Source: CAZUNB01 sp964622235
GTDB taxonomy: Bacteria; Patescibacteriota; Saccharimonadia; Saccharimonadales; JAGPDM01
Length of the DNA: 63,335 nt
Assembly (NCBI GenBank): GCA_964622235.1
Contig: CAZUNB010000002.1
Span: 1-63,335, forward strand
Direction: 5' to 3'
The stretch's first letter is position 1, and each line of letters begins with the position of its first letter. This document shows, piece by piece, positions 42,743-51,007 of the stretch. The translations under genes were made by a program, and so were the position numbers. The notes beneath the pieces are model-generated. The model was not told the DNA's origin and made no database searches. It saw only the letters and a list, made by a program, of their open reading frames with translations.

Positions 42743-45598
42743 ATGAACAACAAGTCGTTTTATTCTATGGATATCGTGAAGGTAGTTAGTGAATTAGATT
42801 CTTCAGTTGAGCATGGGCTGAGCAAAAACGAAGTTCTAAAACGTCAAAAAGAGTACGGATTAAATCAGCTCAATCAAGCAAAACAAATCTCACCAATCAT
42901 TCTGTTTTTAAACCAGTTCAAAGACATTTTAATACTAGTGCTTTTGGTAGCTGCTTTTGTATCGCTTGGTTTGCACTATTTTGGCAATCATACGACTGTA
43001 TTAGTTGATGACAAAAAGACAGAGTATTACCAACAGAATTGTGCGATTTCTGATGGACGGATTAATGGGACGGTTGCAACGCAGGAGCAAGCTAACCCCT
43101 ACTGTGAAAGCCAGACGGGTGAGTTTGTTACCGAGGCAGAGAATCCTGAAGTTGAAGCTGAGAGTTCACCGACTGAAGCGTTCCTGATCTTTGCAATTGT
43201 AATTGCTATTGCCGTGGTTGGTTTCTTTAATGAATATAAAGCCGAGAAAACGGTTGAGGCTTTGCGCAAATTGATTGGGCAGAAGGCTCGCGTTAGACGA
43301 GCTGGCAAAAATATTGAGATTGACGCCGATCAACTCGTACCTGGTGACATTGTCTTGTTGGACGAAGGTGCTAAAATACCAGCCGATATCCGACTCGTTG
43401 AAATCAGACAATTGAAAATAAACGAAGCCAGCCTAACGGGTGAATCGTCATCAGTTAGTAAACAGACAGACATAGTTAAAGGTACAGTAAGTCTTGGTGA
43501 TCAACTAAATATGGCATTTTCGGGCACGTTTGTTGTTAGCGGTACGGCAATTGGTGTAGTTGTGGCAACTGCTCATAATACTGAGCTTGGTAAAATTGCT
43601 GATCTTGTTAATAATATTGAGCAAGAATTAACACCAATGCAGAGAAAACTCGATGGTCTCGGCAAACAGATTGGGATTGGAGTCTTGTCGATATGCGCTG
43701 TAGTCTTTGTCGCCATATTTTTCCTCGATAAAGAGATTGCTGACATTGCTATATCAGCTCGGATTATTTTTGCATTTACCGCCGCGGTTGCCCTTGCTGT
43801 AGCAGCGATTCCAGAGGGCCTAGCATTCGTGGTTCGAATTAGTTTGGCGCTCGGTGCACGGCGCATGGCAGCAAAAAAAGCTTTAGTCCGTAAGCTTAGC
43901 GCAGTTGAAGCACTAGGTAGTACAGATGTTATTTGTAGTGACAAAACAGGCACACTGACAAAAGGCGAGATGACAGTCCGCTCGATTTGGCAAGCTAGCT
44001 ATAACTACGAAGTGTCTGGCAGTGGCTACAACACAAAAGGTGAAGTTACTCGTGATGGTCAAAAAACTACCAATGCTGATGTAGCGCAAATGCTATTAAT
44101 TGGTGCACTCTGCAATAACGCCGAGCTCAAAGCACACGACCAAATTTTGGGTGACCCGACTGAGGCGGCCCTGCTAGTCAGCGCTGCAAAGCACGGAATT
44201 AAAGCTACTCTGAAACGAATTGATGAAGTACCGTTTAGTAGTGATCGAAAGCTAATGTCAACTGTTCACCGCGACGTAAAAGGCTATGTTGTTGCCAGTA
44301 AAGGTGCGCCCGAAATGGTCCTGGCGGCCTGCACGCATTATTTAGAAAAGGGCAAGAAAGTGGTTCTAACTAGTGTTAAGCGGGAAGAAATCGCACAAGC
44401 AAATACCAAATTAGCTTCTGAGGCTCTGCGCGTACTGGGCTTTGCATACAAACAGACAACTGGTCGTCCAAAAACTGCCGATATCGAAGAGGGGCTAATT
44501 TTTCTTGGACTACAAGGCATGATGGACCCACCGCGACAAGAAGTTGTTGAGGTTGTCCGCCGGGTTCAAGCAGAGGCAGGCATGCGTGTGGTTATGATTA
44601 CAGGTGATTTTATTGAGACAGCTAAAGCAATCGCTAGCGAAATTGGGATTATAGGTAAAGCCATGTCTGGTACTGATCTCGATAAACTTAGTGATAAGCA
44701 ATTTAATAAAGAGATCAAATCGGTCAGCGTCTATGCTCGTGTTAATCCGGAACATAAAATCCGTATCGTTCAGGCGCTAAAAAAGCGAGGGCACCAGGTG
44801 GCGATGACAGGAGATGGTGTTAACGACGCGCCAGCTATTAAAGCTGCTGATATCGGAATCGCTATGGGTATTACTGGGACTGATGCTGCAAAAGAAGCCG
44901 CTGATATGATCTTACTCGATGACCAATTCTTAACGATTATCAAGGCTATTGAAGAGGGACGGGGTATCTTTGATAACGTGCGAAAATTTGTCAATAATCT
45001 CTTGAGCGCCAATATGGCTGAAGTCATCACAATTTTGATGGGTGTCGTTATCTACCAAGATCTTCTTTTAACTGCTGCACAGCTGTTGTTTATCAATATC
45101 GTGACAGACGGGCTGCCATCGATTGCTCTTGGTAGTGATCCTGCCGAACAGGGTATTATGCGCTATAAACCAAATCACTTTCAGGGAGAAATTTTAAATA
45201 AACGAATCTGGGCGGAGATCGCTATCTTCGGTGTATTAATGAGTGTAGCATTAATCTGGTTATACGAAACGGTCCAGGCGACTAATAGAACTGAGGCGGT
45301 ATCGGTTGTCTTCATCGGCATGATTATTTTTGAGATGGTACGTCTTGTTGATATTCGAACTGACTACGATATTCCATGGTTCTCTAATCCGTGGTTGAGT
45401 GTTTCGATTGCTGGCTCAGTCCTGCTTGCGCTTTTCGTCATGTATATTCCATCAGTAGCTGCTATCTTCGGGCTCGTACCGATTAGCGGCATTGCTTGGC
45501 TACAAATCAGTGGCTTATCGGTAGGTCTATTTGTGTTTATGAAATTGCTAAATCCACTACTCGATAAGTGGTCACCAGAAGTTCACTCACCAAATTAA
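42743..45598 (+). CDS. P-type cation-transporting ATPase (SERCA-like, probably Ca2+)
   Basis: A 951-residue P2A-type pump with ten helices. Seen: cation-ATPase N-domain, LTGES, IPEGLAFVV in TM4, the phosphorylation site SDKTGTLTKGE, TGDGVNDAPA, and the TM5-TM6 ligand segments SANMAEV and NIVTDGLPSIALG, which match Ca2+ sites of SERCA. The loop between TM1 and TM2, normally very short, is about 65 residues here, acidic, with two Cys. The in-frame frame opens upstream, but MNNKSF is the likely start; the earlier part overlaps the divergent gene. Confidence 0.92.
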   Translation: MNNKSFYSMDIVKVVSELDSSVEHGLSKNEVLKRQKEYGLNQLNQAKQISPIILFLNQFKDILILVLLVAAFVSLGLHYFGNHTTVLVDDKKTEYYQQNCAISDGRINGTVATQEQANPYCESQTGEFVTEAENPEVEAESSPTEAFLIFAIVIAIAVVGFFNEYKAEKTVEALRKLIGQKARVRRAGKNIEIDADQLVPGDIVLLDEGAKIPADIRLVEIRQLKINEASLTGESSSVSKQTDIVKGTVSLGDQLNMAFSGTFVVSGTAIGVVVATAHNTELGKIADLVNNIEQELTPMQRKLDGLGKQIGIGVLSICAVVFVAIFFLDKEIADIAISARIIFAFTAAVALAVAAIPEGLAFVVRISLALGARRMAAKKALVRKLSAVEALGSTDVICSDKTGTLTKGEMTVRSIWQASYNYEVSGSGYNTKGEVTRDGQKTTNADVAQMLLIGALCNNAELKAHDQILGDPTEAALLVSAAKHGIKATLKRIDEVPFSSDRKLMSTVHRDVKGYVVASKGAPEMVLAACTHYLEKGKKVVLTSVKREEIAQANTKLASEALRVLGFAYKQTTGRPKTADIEEGLIFLGLQGMMDPPRQEVVEVVRRVQAEAGMRVVMITGDFIETAKAIASEIGIIGKAMSGTDLDKLSDKQFNKEIKSVSVYARVNPEHKIRIVQALKKRGHQVAMTGDGVNDAPAIKAADIGIAMGITGTDAAKEAADMILLDDQFLTIIKAIEEGRGIFDNVRKFVNNLLSANMAEVITILMGVVIYQDLLLTAAQLLFINIVTDGLPSIALGSDPAEQGIMRYKPNHFQGEILNKRIWAEIAIFGVLMSVALIWLYETVQATNRTEAVSVVFIGMIIFEMVRLVDIRTDYDIPWFSNPWLSVSIAGSVLLALFVMYIPSVAAIFGLVPISGIAWLQISGLSVGLFVFMKLLNPLLDKWSPEVHSPN

Positions 45599-45623
45599 CT
45601 AAGTTTGCGAGAGTCGAGCTAGA

Positions 45624-45653
45624 TTGACCACATGTCGTTTTGTCGGCTATAAT
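45624..45653 (+). promoter_or_regulatory. promoter of the pilin gene
   Basis: TTGACC (45624-45629) and TATAAT (45648-45653) with an 18-base spacer lie 27 bases before the pilin ATG. This gene thus has a normal leader with AAAGAG before the start. Confidence 0.55.
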
Positions 45654-45680
45654 ATACGCTAACATTAAAGAGAAAAACAC

Positions 45681-46382
45681 ATGCGGGTAGGGCGCGCTAA
45701 ACACCAATCTGGTTTCACAATCATAGAACTGTTAATTGTGATTGTCGTTATCGGTATTCTAGCCGCTCTTGTCCTAACCGCCTACGGCAATATCCACGGC
45801 AAAGCCCAAGCCTCAGTTACTAAGAACATCGTTCAGCAGTACACAAAGGCGCTATTGGCCTATAAAGTCGATAATGGCCATTATCCGACAAATGATGATT
45901 TGGATCAAAATGAGGTAGCTGCACTACCGGAAAATGTTATTGGCGGAGCTTGTCTTGGAACTGGTTATTCACAATATTGCGCCTCAAGTAATGCTCCAGC
46001 TACAGAACTACAATCATTTCATGAGTTAATGAAGCCATATATTGGTACAGTTCCAAATATATCACCTCACGATATTCCAATTGTCGTCGATCCAGGAAGT
46101 AATTTTAGCTTGACGATTACTGGTGTTGCTTATGTTATTGAAGAGCCAAACCCTAGTGGATCAGCCGACTCAGGTAGTTTAGATGGCGATATTTATGTGG
46201 GTTATTCGTTTATTATTTACGCTTTAGATGAGCCTGACGCTAAATGTGTAGGTGGAAAAACTATGGCACTTGCTGATATGAACGGAAATTTTGAGACGCA
46301 GTCTGATCCGAAAAATACTTTAAAAGACGATAAAAACACAGCATGCGTTGTGCTTCTTGCTGATTCTATAGTTCAGCCATAG
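45681..46382 (+). CDS. type IV pilin-like protein
   Basis: A 233-residue prepilin. A short basic leader (MRVGRAKHQSG) is cut before FTIIELLIVIVV, the class III signal with Glu at +5, followed by the hydrophobic N-terminal helix. The globular part (about 50-233) has paired Cys (GGACLG / YCAS, and two near the end) and an Asp/Ser/Gly-rich loop. Type IV pili are widespread in Saccharibacteria and support motility and host contact. No assembly genes are in the window. Confidence 0.9.
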   Translation: MRVGRAKHQSGFTIIELLIVIVVIGILAALVLTAYGNIHGKAQASVTKNIVQQYTKALLAYKVDNGHYPTNDDLDQNEVAALPENVIGGACLGTGYSQYCASSNAPATELQSFHELMKPYIGTVPNISPHDIPIVVDPGSNFSLTITGVAYVIEEPNPSGSADSGSLDGDIYVGYSFIIYALDEPDAKCVGGKTMALADMNGNFETQSDPKNTLKDDKNTACVVLLADSIVQP

Positions 46383-46412
46383 CTCCATTCATTGTTTAAC
46401 TCATTAAAAACG

Positions 46413-46441
46413 TTTACTTACTATAGCTAATTGTAAGTAAA
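46413..46441 (+). terminator. hairpin after the pilin gene
   Basis: TTTACTTAC / GTAAGTAAA (46413-46421, 46433-46441), 9 bp with an 11-base loop, 30 bases past the pilin stop. There is no clear T run on the plus strand, so terminator function is uncertain. The rest of 46442-46660 holds no gene I can support. Confidence 0.4.
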
Positions 46442-46662
46442 AGACTAAACATGGTTTAGCTTTCTGATGATACTGTGCATAAATAGGTAAGTAATCGCAC
46501 CTAAGCACTGGATGAATCAGAAGCAAATTCGCGGCGACTTACTATACTGGTTTTCACGAGAATACTAGATGCTTACATGACCTTTCTTACTATTAAAAGT
46601 ACTGTATATTGTGATCTATTCGCTAGCAGTTATAGTTTTTTTACTGGGTAAAATATTATATA

Positions 46663-46702
46663 GTATTGACAATATGCAATGTATTTGCTATATTGTAAAT
46701 AC
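46663..46702 (+). promoter_or_regulatory. consensus sigma70 promoter inside a large dyad
   Basis: TTGACA (46666-46671), a 17-base spacer, and TATATT (46689-46694) preceded by TGC. An inverted repeat GTATTGACAATAT / ATATTGTAAATAC (46663-46675 and 46690-46702; 12 of 13 positions pair) covers both boxes. It is the best -35/-10 pair in the window and looks like a repressor-controlled strong promoter. Confidence 0.75.
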
Positions 46703-46734
46703 CCTATAAAAATAAAAAAGAAAGGAACAAAGAA

Positions 46735-46884
46735 ATGGGTATCTTTGGACTCGGCGACGATAACGCCAAAAAAATAGCCGTAAAAGACGGCGATGCAAAA
46801 TCAACATCTAAGCAGGCTGACACAAAAGCCACAAAAGCAAAGATGGAAGCAAAGAAAGAAGCCGGCGGCTGCGAATTTTGCTAG
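46735..46884 (+). CDS. 49-residue peptide with a GGCEFC C-terminus
   Basis: ATG at 46735 with AAAGGA upstream, TAG at 46882-46884. The peptide starts MGIFGLGDDNAKK, continues as a Lys/Ala/Asp-rich, helix-prone stretch (ATKAKMEAKKEA) and ends in GGCEFC, so the last four residues form a CxxC. There is no signal peptide or membrane helix. It is driven by the strongest promoter in the window. It could be a metal or thiol carrier, or a precursor peptide; no family recognised. The peptide is real only if translated, which the ribosome-binding site and promoter favour. Confidence 0.6.
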   Translation: MGIFGLGDDNAKKIAVKDGDAKSTSKQADTKATKAKMEAKKEAGGCEFC

Positions 46885-46898
46885 GCCGATAGGCTTAT

Positions 46899-46967
46899 GC
46901 CCGGGGTAACCCTCGGGCGGTGATTAGCGAGTAAGTAGTGGTTACTCTCGCTCCACCGCCAGAGGGT
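46899..46967 (+). ncRNA. overlapping strong RNA hairpins after the CEFC peptide
   Basis: Hairpin 1: GCCCG+GGG / CCC+CGGGC (46899-46906, 46910-46918; one bulged T). Hairpin 2: GGCGGTG+AGCGAG / CTCGCT+CACCGCC (46916-46931, 46947-46960). They share 46916-46918 and cannot both form completely. They are very GC-rich for this genome. No T run follows, so this may be an mRNA stabiliser or a switch, not a plain terminator. Confidence 0.45.
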
Positions 46968-47003
46968 TACAATATAGCAATCATACAATTAAGAAAGAAA
47001 TAT

Positions 47004-47807
47004 ATGCCAGATTCAGCAATTGATCAAACACCAGGGCGACCCGAAATACTCGGTAGTAAATTCGAGCTTGCAGCACTAGCTGGAGCTGAAGATGCAGCAA
47101 TGATTTTGGCGGAAATACACTTTGTGTTCGATAAAGAGAGAGGTCCTGAAAATTATTTTGTCAGAGACAGAGAAGAGAGACTAGTCAATGTTTTCCGTGT
47201 TGGTAGCGGTGATGATCTCCCTTCTGGATATCGCAAGCTAGAAGAGGAATTTTTTACACAGAGTGATGATATTCCACCTAAAGGATTCCAGAAAATAACT
47301 GGTCATGTATTCCCAGCAAGGCTGGAGAGTCGACCAGTTAGAATTGCAATGGCGGCTCTTAGTCGTTTAGTGCCGATGAAGTTGTTGCCATTGGATTGGT
47401 ACGACTCCGTATGGGGTATGAATCTAAAGCAGCAACCAACTAGCGAAGTACCAGGTTCTATCAGTGTGCTTACTTATAGAGATACATTCGCTGAAGTTAA
47501 GAGAGGTGATAATGAGAAGATTAATCCGCATGCGCGACCGATGCTTGAAAAAACCAAAGTCCCTAGACAGTTCATAGAACGCAATGTATTTGTTCGAGAA
47601 GGTGAAGATGGTCATAGAATTGCAGTATTCAGGCCAATAACCCCAAAAGAAGCTCCAGAACAAGTTGCAATGATGGATATTTCAGACCCTGAAAATCCTA
47701 CAATCATAACAGATAGCGAGACAAGAAGTGCTGTAATAGCTGATCTTAATAAATTTTCGGCAGATGTTGAGAGCACTTACAGACAGAAAGCCGCACCGAG
47801 AAGATAA
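47004..47807 (+). CDS. hypothetical soluble protein
   Basis: A 267-residue protein without signal or membrane segments. It begins MPDSAIDQTPGRPEI and has patches such as FELAALAGAEDAAMIL and LVPMKLLPLDWYD; no motif recognised. The start at 47004 is preferred because the in-frame GTG at 46938 lies within the RNA hairpin region. It may be on the same transcript as the CEFC peptide. Confidence 0.55.
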   Translation: MPDSAIDQTPGRPEILGSKFELAALAGAEDAAMILAEIHFVFDKERGPENYFVRDREERLVNVFRVGSGDDLPSGYRKLEEEFFTQSDDIPPKGFQKITGHVFPARLESRPVRIAMAALSRLVPMKLLPLDWYDSVWGMNLKQQPTSEVPGSISVLTYRDTFAEVKRGDNEKINPHARPMLEKTKVPRQFIERNVFVREGEDGHRIAVFRPITPKEAPEQVAMMDISDPENPTIITDSETRSAVIADLNKFSADVESTYRQKAAPRR

Positions 47808-47861
47808 AGCCCGGGAAACATTATAGTAATCAGGAAAAGATAGTTTTTACAGTAGCTCTGT

Positions 47862-47896
47862 AACTAAAAATCATCCAATTTGGATGATTTTTAGTT
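47862..47896 (-). terminator. terminator after tRNA-Met, perfect 17-bp palindrome
   Basis: AACTAAAAATCATCCAA / TTGGATGATTTTTAGTT with one central base, directly adjoining the CCA end of the tRNA. On the minus strand the stem ends in a T run. It may also stop transcription from the plus-strand gene. Confidence 0.75.
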
Positions 47897-47973
47897 TGGT
47901 AGCGGCGAGAGGACTTGAACCTCTGACCTCAGGCTTATGAGTCCTGCGCTCTAACCAGCTGAGCTACGCCGCC
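47897..47973 (-). tRNA. elongator tRNA-Met (CAU)
   Basis: A cloverleaf: acceptor GGCGGCG / CGCCGCT, D arm GCTC, anticodon loop CTCATAA on a CAGG/CCTG stem with an A-G pair at 31:39, T arm AGAGG-TTCAAGT-CCTCT, and encoded CCA. It lacks initiator features (no 1:72 mismatch of initiator type). It is the third CAU tRNA of the window. Confidence 0.88.
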
Positions 47974-47994
47974 GCGTCGATGTGCTTCATTTTT

Positions 47995-48094
47995 GTTCTT
48001 TAAAACTTTCTTGAGGAAATAGTTTTTAAAGAACGGCCATTTCGCAATCTATTCTCTAAATTTCTTAAACACTTCGTTGATTTAAGAAATTTAG
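47995..48094. repeat. two long inverted repeats upstream of tRNA-Met and tilS
   Basis: First: GTTCTTTAAAACT / AGTTTTTAAAGAAC (47995-48007, 48021-48034; one bulge, loop itself partly self-complementary). Second: CTAAATTTCTTAAA / TTTAAGAAATTTAG (48056-48069, 48081-48094; 14 bp, 11-base loop). They lie in the shared region before the tRNA (minus) and tilS (plus). Confidence 0.6.
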
Positions 48095-48210
48095 GAAACT
48101 CAAATAAATGAGCATAGATAACTATAACAGAGATGGGTTTTGTAGGGAAGTGATCTTTCGGTGTGCTTGAATGATGAATCAGTCAGCTCTATTTTATAAA
48201 GATGTACTGA

Positions 48211-48216
48211 TAGAAT
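48211..48216 (+). promoter_or_regulatory. -10 box TAGAAT, leaderless start of tilS
   Basis: TAGAAT lies 6 bases before the tilS ATG. Confidence 0.55.
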
Positions 48217-48222
48217 AGAGTT

Positions 48223-49128
48223 ATGAAAATTATTTTAGCTGTTAGTGGCGGAGTTGATTCAGTTTGCATGCTGCATGCTTGGAAAAATAATCCAAGTTTT
48301 CTAGATATTACTGAAAATATTAATTACGCAAAAACCGAAGTAATAGTTGCACATTTTGATCATGGTATCCGCGACGACAGTAGTGCTGATGCTCTATTTG
48401 TGCAAGCTTTGGCAGAGAAGTATGACTATAGCTTTGTTTCTGGCCGAGGAGATTTGATGCATGATACCAGCGAAGCAACGGCACGCAAAGCTCGTTTTGT
48501 TTTTCTGCGAAGTTTGCTGGAAAATCATGATGACAGGATTGCAACGGCACATCACTTCGATGACAAACGTGAAACACAGATAATTAATTTAATTCGTGGC
48601 ACCAATCGAAAAGGTTTATCTGTCCTGCAAAATAAGAACCAGATAATTCGTCCATTGATCAATAAAACCAAATTAGAAATCTATGAATACGCCTCGAAAA
48701 ATAACCTTGAATGGGTCGAGGATAGCACCAATCAAAGTGATGATTATTTACGCAATCGGCTGCGTCGAAATGTCATGCCGACGATTACGGACGATAAAAA
48801 ACTCTGGACTACGATTGATAATGTCGACCGTATCAATACGCAGGTTGATCCATTATTAGAAGAGCTAGCAAAGAACGTCTTGGTGAATAAAAATACAATC
48901 AAACGAGAACTGTATCGACGGTTACCGGTATTAATTCGTCTTAATATATTGCAGCTGATCTATACCGAATTATTAAACGAGACGAGCGAAAAGCAACGCT
49001 TGAGTAAAGCACGATTGGTGCAGCTTGATGATTGGATTTGTGATAGTTCGAAAAATCATAAGCGTGATATTGCAGGAAAGATAGTTGTAGATTTGGCAGA
49101 TAACAGCGTTACACTCAAGGCAAAATAG
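48223..49128 (+). CDS. tilS: tRNA(Ile)-lysidine synthetase
   Basis: Attaches lysine to C34 of tRNA-Ile(CAU) so that it reads AUA. The 301 residues have the PP-loop ILAVSGGVDSVCMLH at the N-terminus, VAHFDHGIRDDS, TAHHFDDKRETQ, LIRGTNRKGLSVL and DSTNQSDDYLRNRLRRNV, the full TilS core. It is the short form with a reduced C-terminal part. A candidate substrate tRNA is at 22648. Confidence 0.95.
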   Translation: MKIILAVSGGVDSVCMLHAWKNNPSFLDITENINYAKTEVIVAHFDHGIRDDSSADALFVQALAEKYDYSFVSGRGDLMHDTSEATARKARFVFLRSLLENHDDRIATAHHFDDKRETQIINLIRGTNRKGLSVLQNKNQIIRPLINKTKLEIYEYASKNNLEWVEDSTNQSDDYLRNRLRRNVMPTITDDKKLWTTIDNVDRINTQVDPLLEELAKNVLVNKNTIKRELYRRLPVLIRLNILQLIYTELLNETSEKQRLSKARLVQLDDWICDSSKNHKRDIAGKIVVDLADNSVTLKAK

Positions 49129-49174
49129 CGTATACTGCAACTACTTATAAGCATTTTTGAAGGAAGGATATCAT

Positions 49175-51007
49175 TTGAATAATCAGACACGGAGTATTGG
49201 ATTTGGCCTTATCGTCTTGTTATTGATTGGCGCGGCAGTCTATCTCGGTAACCAGTCGCCCCAGCTCAAAGAAATACCAATTACCGAAGTTGCGTCTCGA
49301 GTTAACGATGGAGAGATCAAGAAGATTGATCAAAAGGGTAACTCACTCGAAGTTACATTGAATGGTGACGATAAAGCAAAGTACAAGAGTAAGAAAGATC
49401 CGAGTAGCTCATTGCAGGAGCAGGGCATTAATGTAGATAAAAAAGGTGTACAGTTGAGTGTTGATGATCCTGAACAAAGCGGATTCGACACCTTTGTAAC
49501 GATTCTCCCTATCGTGTCTATAGCACTGTTTATCGGTTTGTTCTTTATGATCTTTCGTCAGGCGCAAGGCCAGGGTAATCAAGCGATGAACTTCGGTAAA
49601 AGTAAGGCCAAAGTGTATGGTGAAGATAAAAAGAAAACGACTTTCAAAGAAATTGCTGGAAATATTGAAGCCAAAGAAGACCTAGAAGAAGTTGTAGAAT
49701 TTTTGAAATTTCCAAAGAAATTCCAAAGCATCGGAGCCAAGATTCCGAAAGGCGTGTTGCTTGTAGGCGCACCAGGTACTGGTAAAACCATGCTAGCTCG
49801 AGCCGTTGCCGGTGAAGCCAAAGTTCCTTTCTTTAGCATCTCTGGCTCTGAGTTTGTCGAGATGTTTGTTGGTGTCGGCGCTAGTCGTGTGCGCGATCTA
49901 TTCGGTAAAGCAAAGAAGAACTCTCCATGCATTATCTTTATCGACGAGATCGATGCTGTTGGTCGACGACGTGGCTCAGGTATGGGCGGTGGACACGATG
50001 AACGTGAGCAAACCCTAAACCAGATTTTGACCGAAATGGATGGTTTTGAGGGTGAGACAAATGTAATTGTTTTGGCTGCAACCAACCGAGCTGACGTACT
50101 TGACCCAGCACTTTTACGACCAGGAAGATTTGACCGCCGTGTTCAGATTAGCTTGCCAGAACGAAAAGACCGAGAAGCAATCTTACGAGTGCACTTCGAA
50201 AATAAACCAATCGACGACACTGTTGATATTGACGCATTGGCTGCAAAGACTGCTGGGAGCAGTGGTGCAGATCTAGCTAACATCGCTAATGAATCGGCTA
50301 TTATCGCTGCCCGACGAGACAAGAAGAAAATAGGTAATGCAGAACTCACTGAAGCTTTCGAGAAAATTGCGATTGGTCCTGAGCGTAAGAGTAAGATCAT
50401 GAATGAAAAAGAGAAAGAAATGACGGCGTATCACGAAGCCGGACATGCAATCGTTGGTCACGTATTACCACTAAGTGATCCAATCCATAAGGTTACTATT
50501 ATTCCGCGAGGTGGTACTGGTGGTGTAACCTGGGCGATTCCACCAGAGGATAAGAGCTATCATAGCATCAATGAGTTTAAAGATGTTCTGGCACGAATTA
50601 TGGGCGGCCGAATTGCTGAGAAGGTTATCTATGGTGCTGAGAATGTTACAACTGGCGCTGGAAGTGATTTGAAAAAAGCTGCTGAACTAGCTCGAGAAAT
50701 GGTTACTGAGCAAGGTATGGGCGAAAAATTACGGGATATTGTTTTCAATACCGAACAAAATAGTGGTTTGATGTTTGATCGGATGGTACACGACAAACCA
50801 TACTCAGAAGATACTGCTAAGTTGATTGATTCTGAAGTAGAAAATTTGATTACTGAAGCGGCTCGTAGAGCTGAAGCTGTAATTTCTGTAAACAAGAAAC
50901 CTCTGAAGGTGTTGGCTGATAAGCTACTCGAAGTAGAGACGGTTGATGCTGATCAAGTGATTGAGACGCTCAAAAATGCAGTTATGCCAAAGGCCGCAGA
51001 ACTTTAA
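49175..51007 (+). CDS. ftsH: ATP-dependent zinc metalloprotease FtsH
   Basis: Membrane AAA+ protease for quality control. The 610 residues have two membrane helices (about 8-24 and 105-125) around an outer domain, the AAA core with Walker A GAPGTGKT, Walker B CIIFIDEIDA, the SRH with LDPALLRPGRFDRR, and the zinc site HEAGH. Translation most likely starts at TTG 49175, which follows GGAAGGA; the TTG at 49157 lies before that site. Confidence 0.97.
   Translation: MNNQTRSIGFGLIVLLLIGAAVYLGNQSPQLKEIPITEVASRVNDGEIKKIDQKGNSLEVTLNGDDKAKYKSKKDPSSSLQEQGINVDKKGVQLSVDDPEQSGFDTFVTILPIVSIALFIGLFFMIFRQAQGQGNQAMNFGKSKAKVYGEDKKKTTFKEIAGNIEAKEDLEEVVEFLKFPKKFQSIGAKIPKGVLLVGAPGTGKTMLARAVAGEAKVPFFSISGSEFVEMFVGVGASRVRDLFGKAKKNSPCIIFIDEIDAVGRRRGSGMGGGHDEREQTLNQILTEMDGFEGETNVIVLAATNRADVLDPALLRPGRFDRRVQISLPERKDREAILRVHFENKPIDDTVDIDALAAKTAGSSGADLANIANESAIIAARRDKKKIGNAELTEAFEKIAIGPERKSKIMNEKEKEMTAYHEAGHAIVGHVLPLSDPIHKVTIIPRGGTGGVTWAIPPEDKSYHSINEFKDVLARIMGGRIAEKVIYGAENVTTGAGSDLKKAAELAREMVTEQGMGEKLRDIVFNTEQNSGLMFDRMVHDKPYSEDTAKLIDSEVENLITEAARRAEAVISVNKKPLKVLADKLLEVETVDADQVIETLKNAVMPKAAEL

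Noticed and set aside
46938..47003. GTG start giving a longer hypothetical protein
   Set aside because: The codon lies within a strong RNA hairpin and has no ribosome-binding site; the ATG at 47004 is preferred.
49579..50085. Minus-strand frame of 168 codons opposite ftsH
   Set aside because: Fully inside the conserved AAA domain of ftsH; composition is that of a complementary frame.
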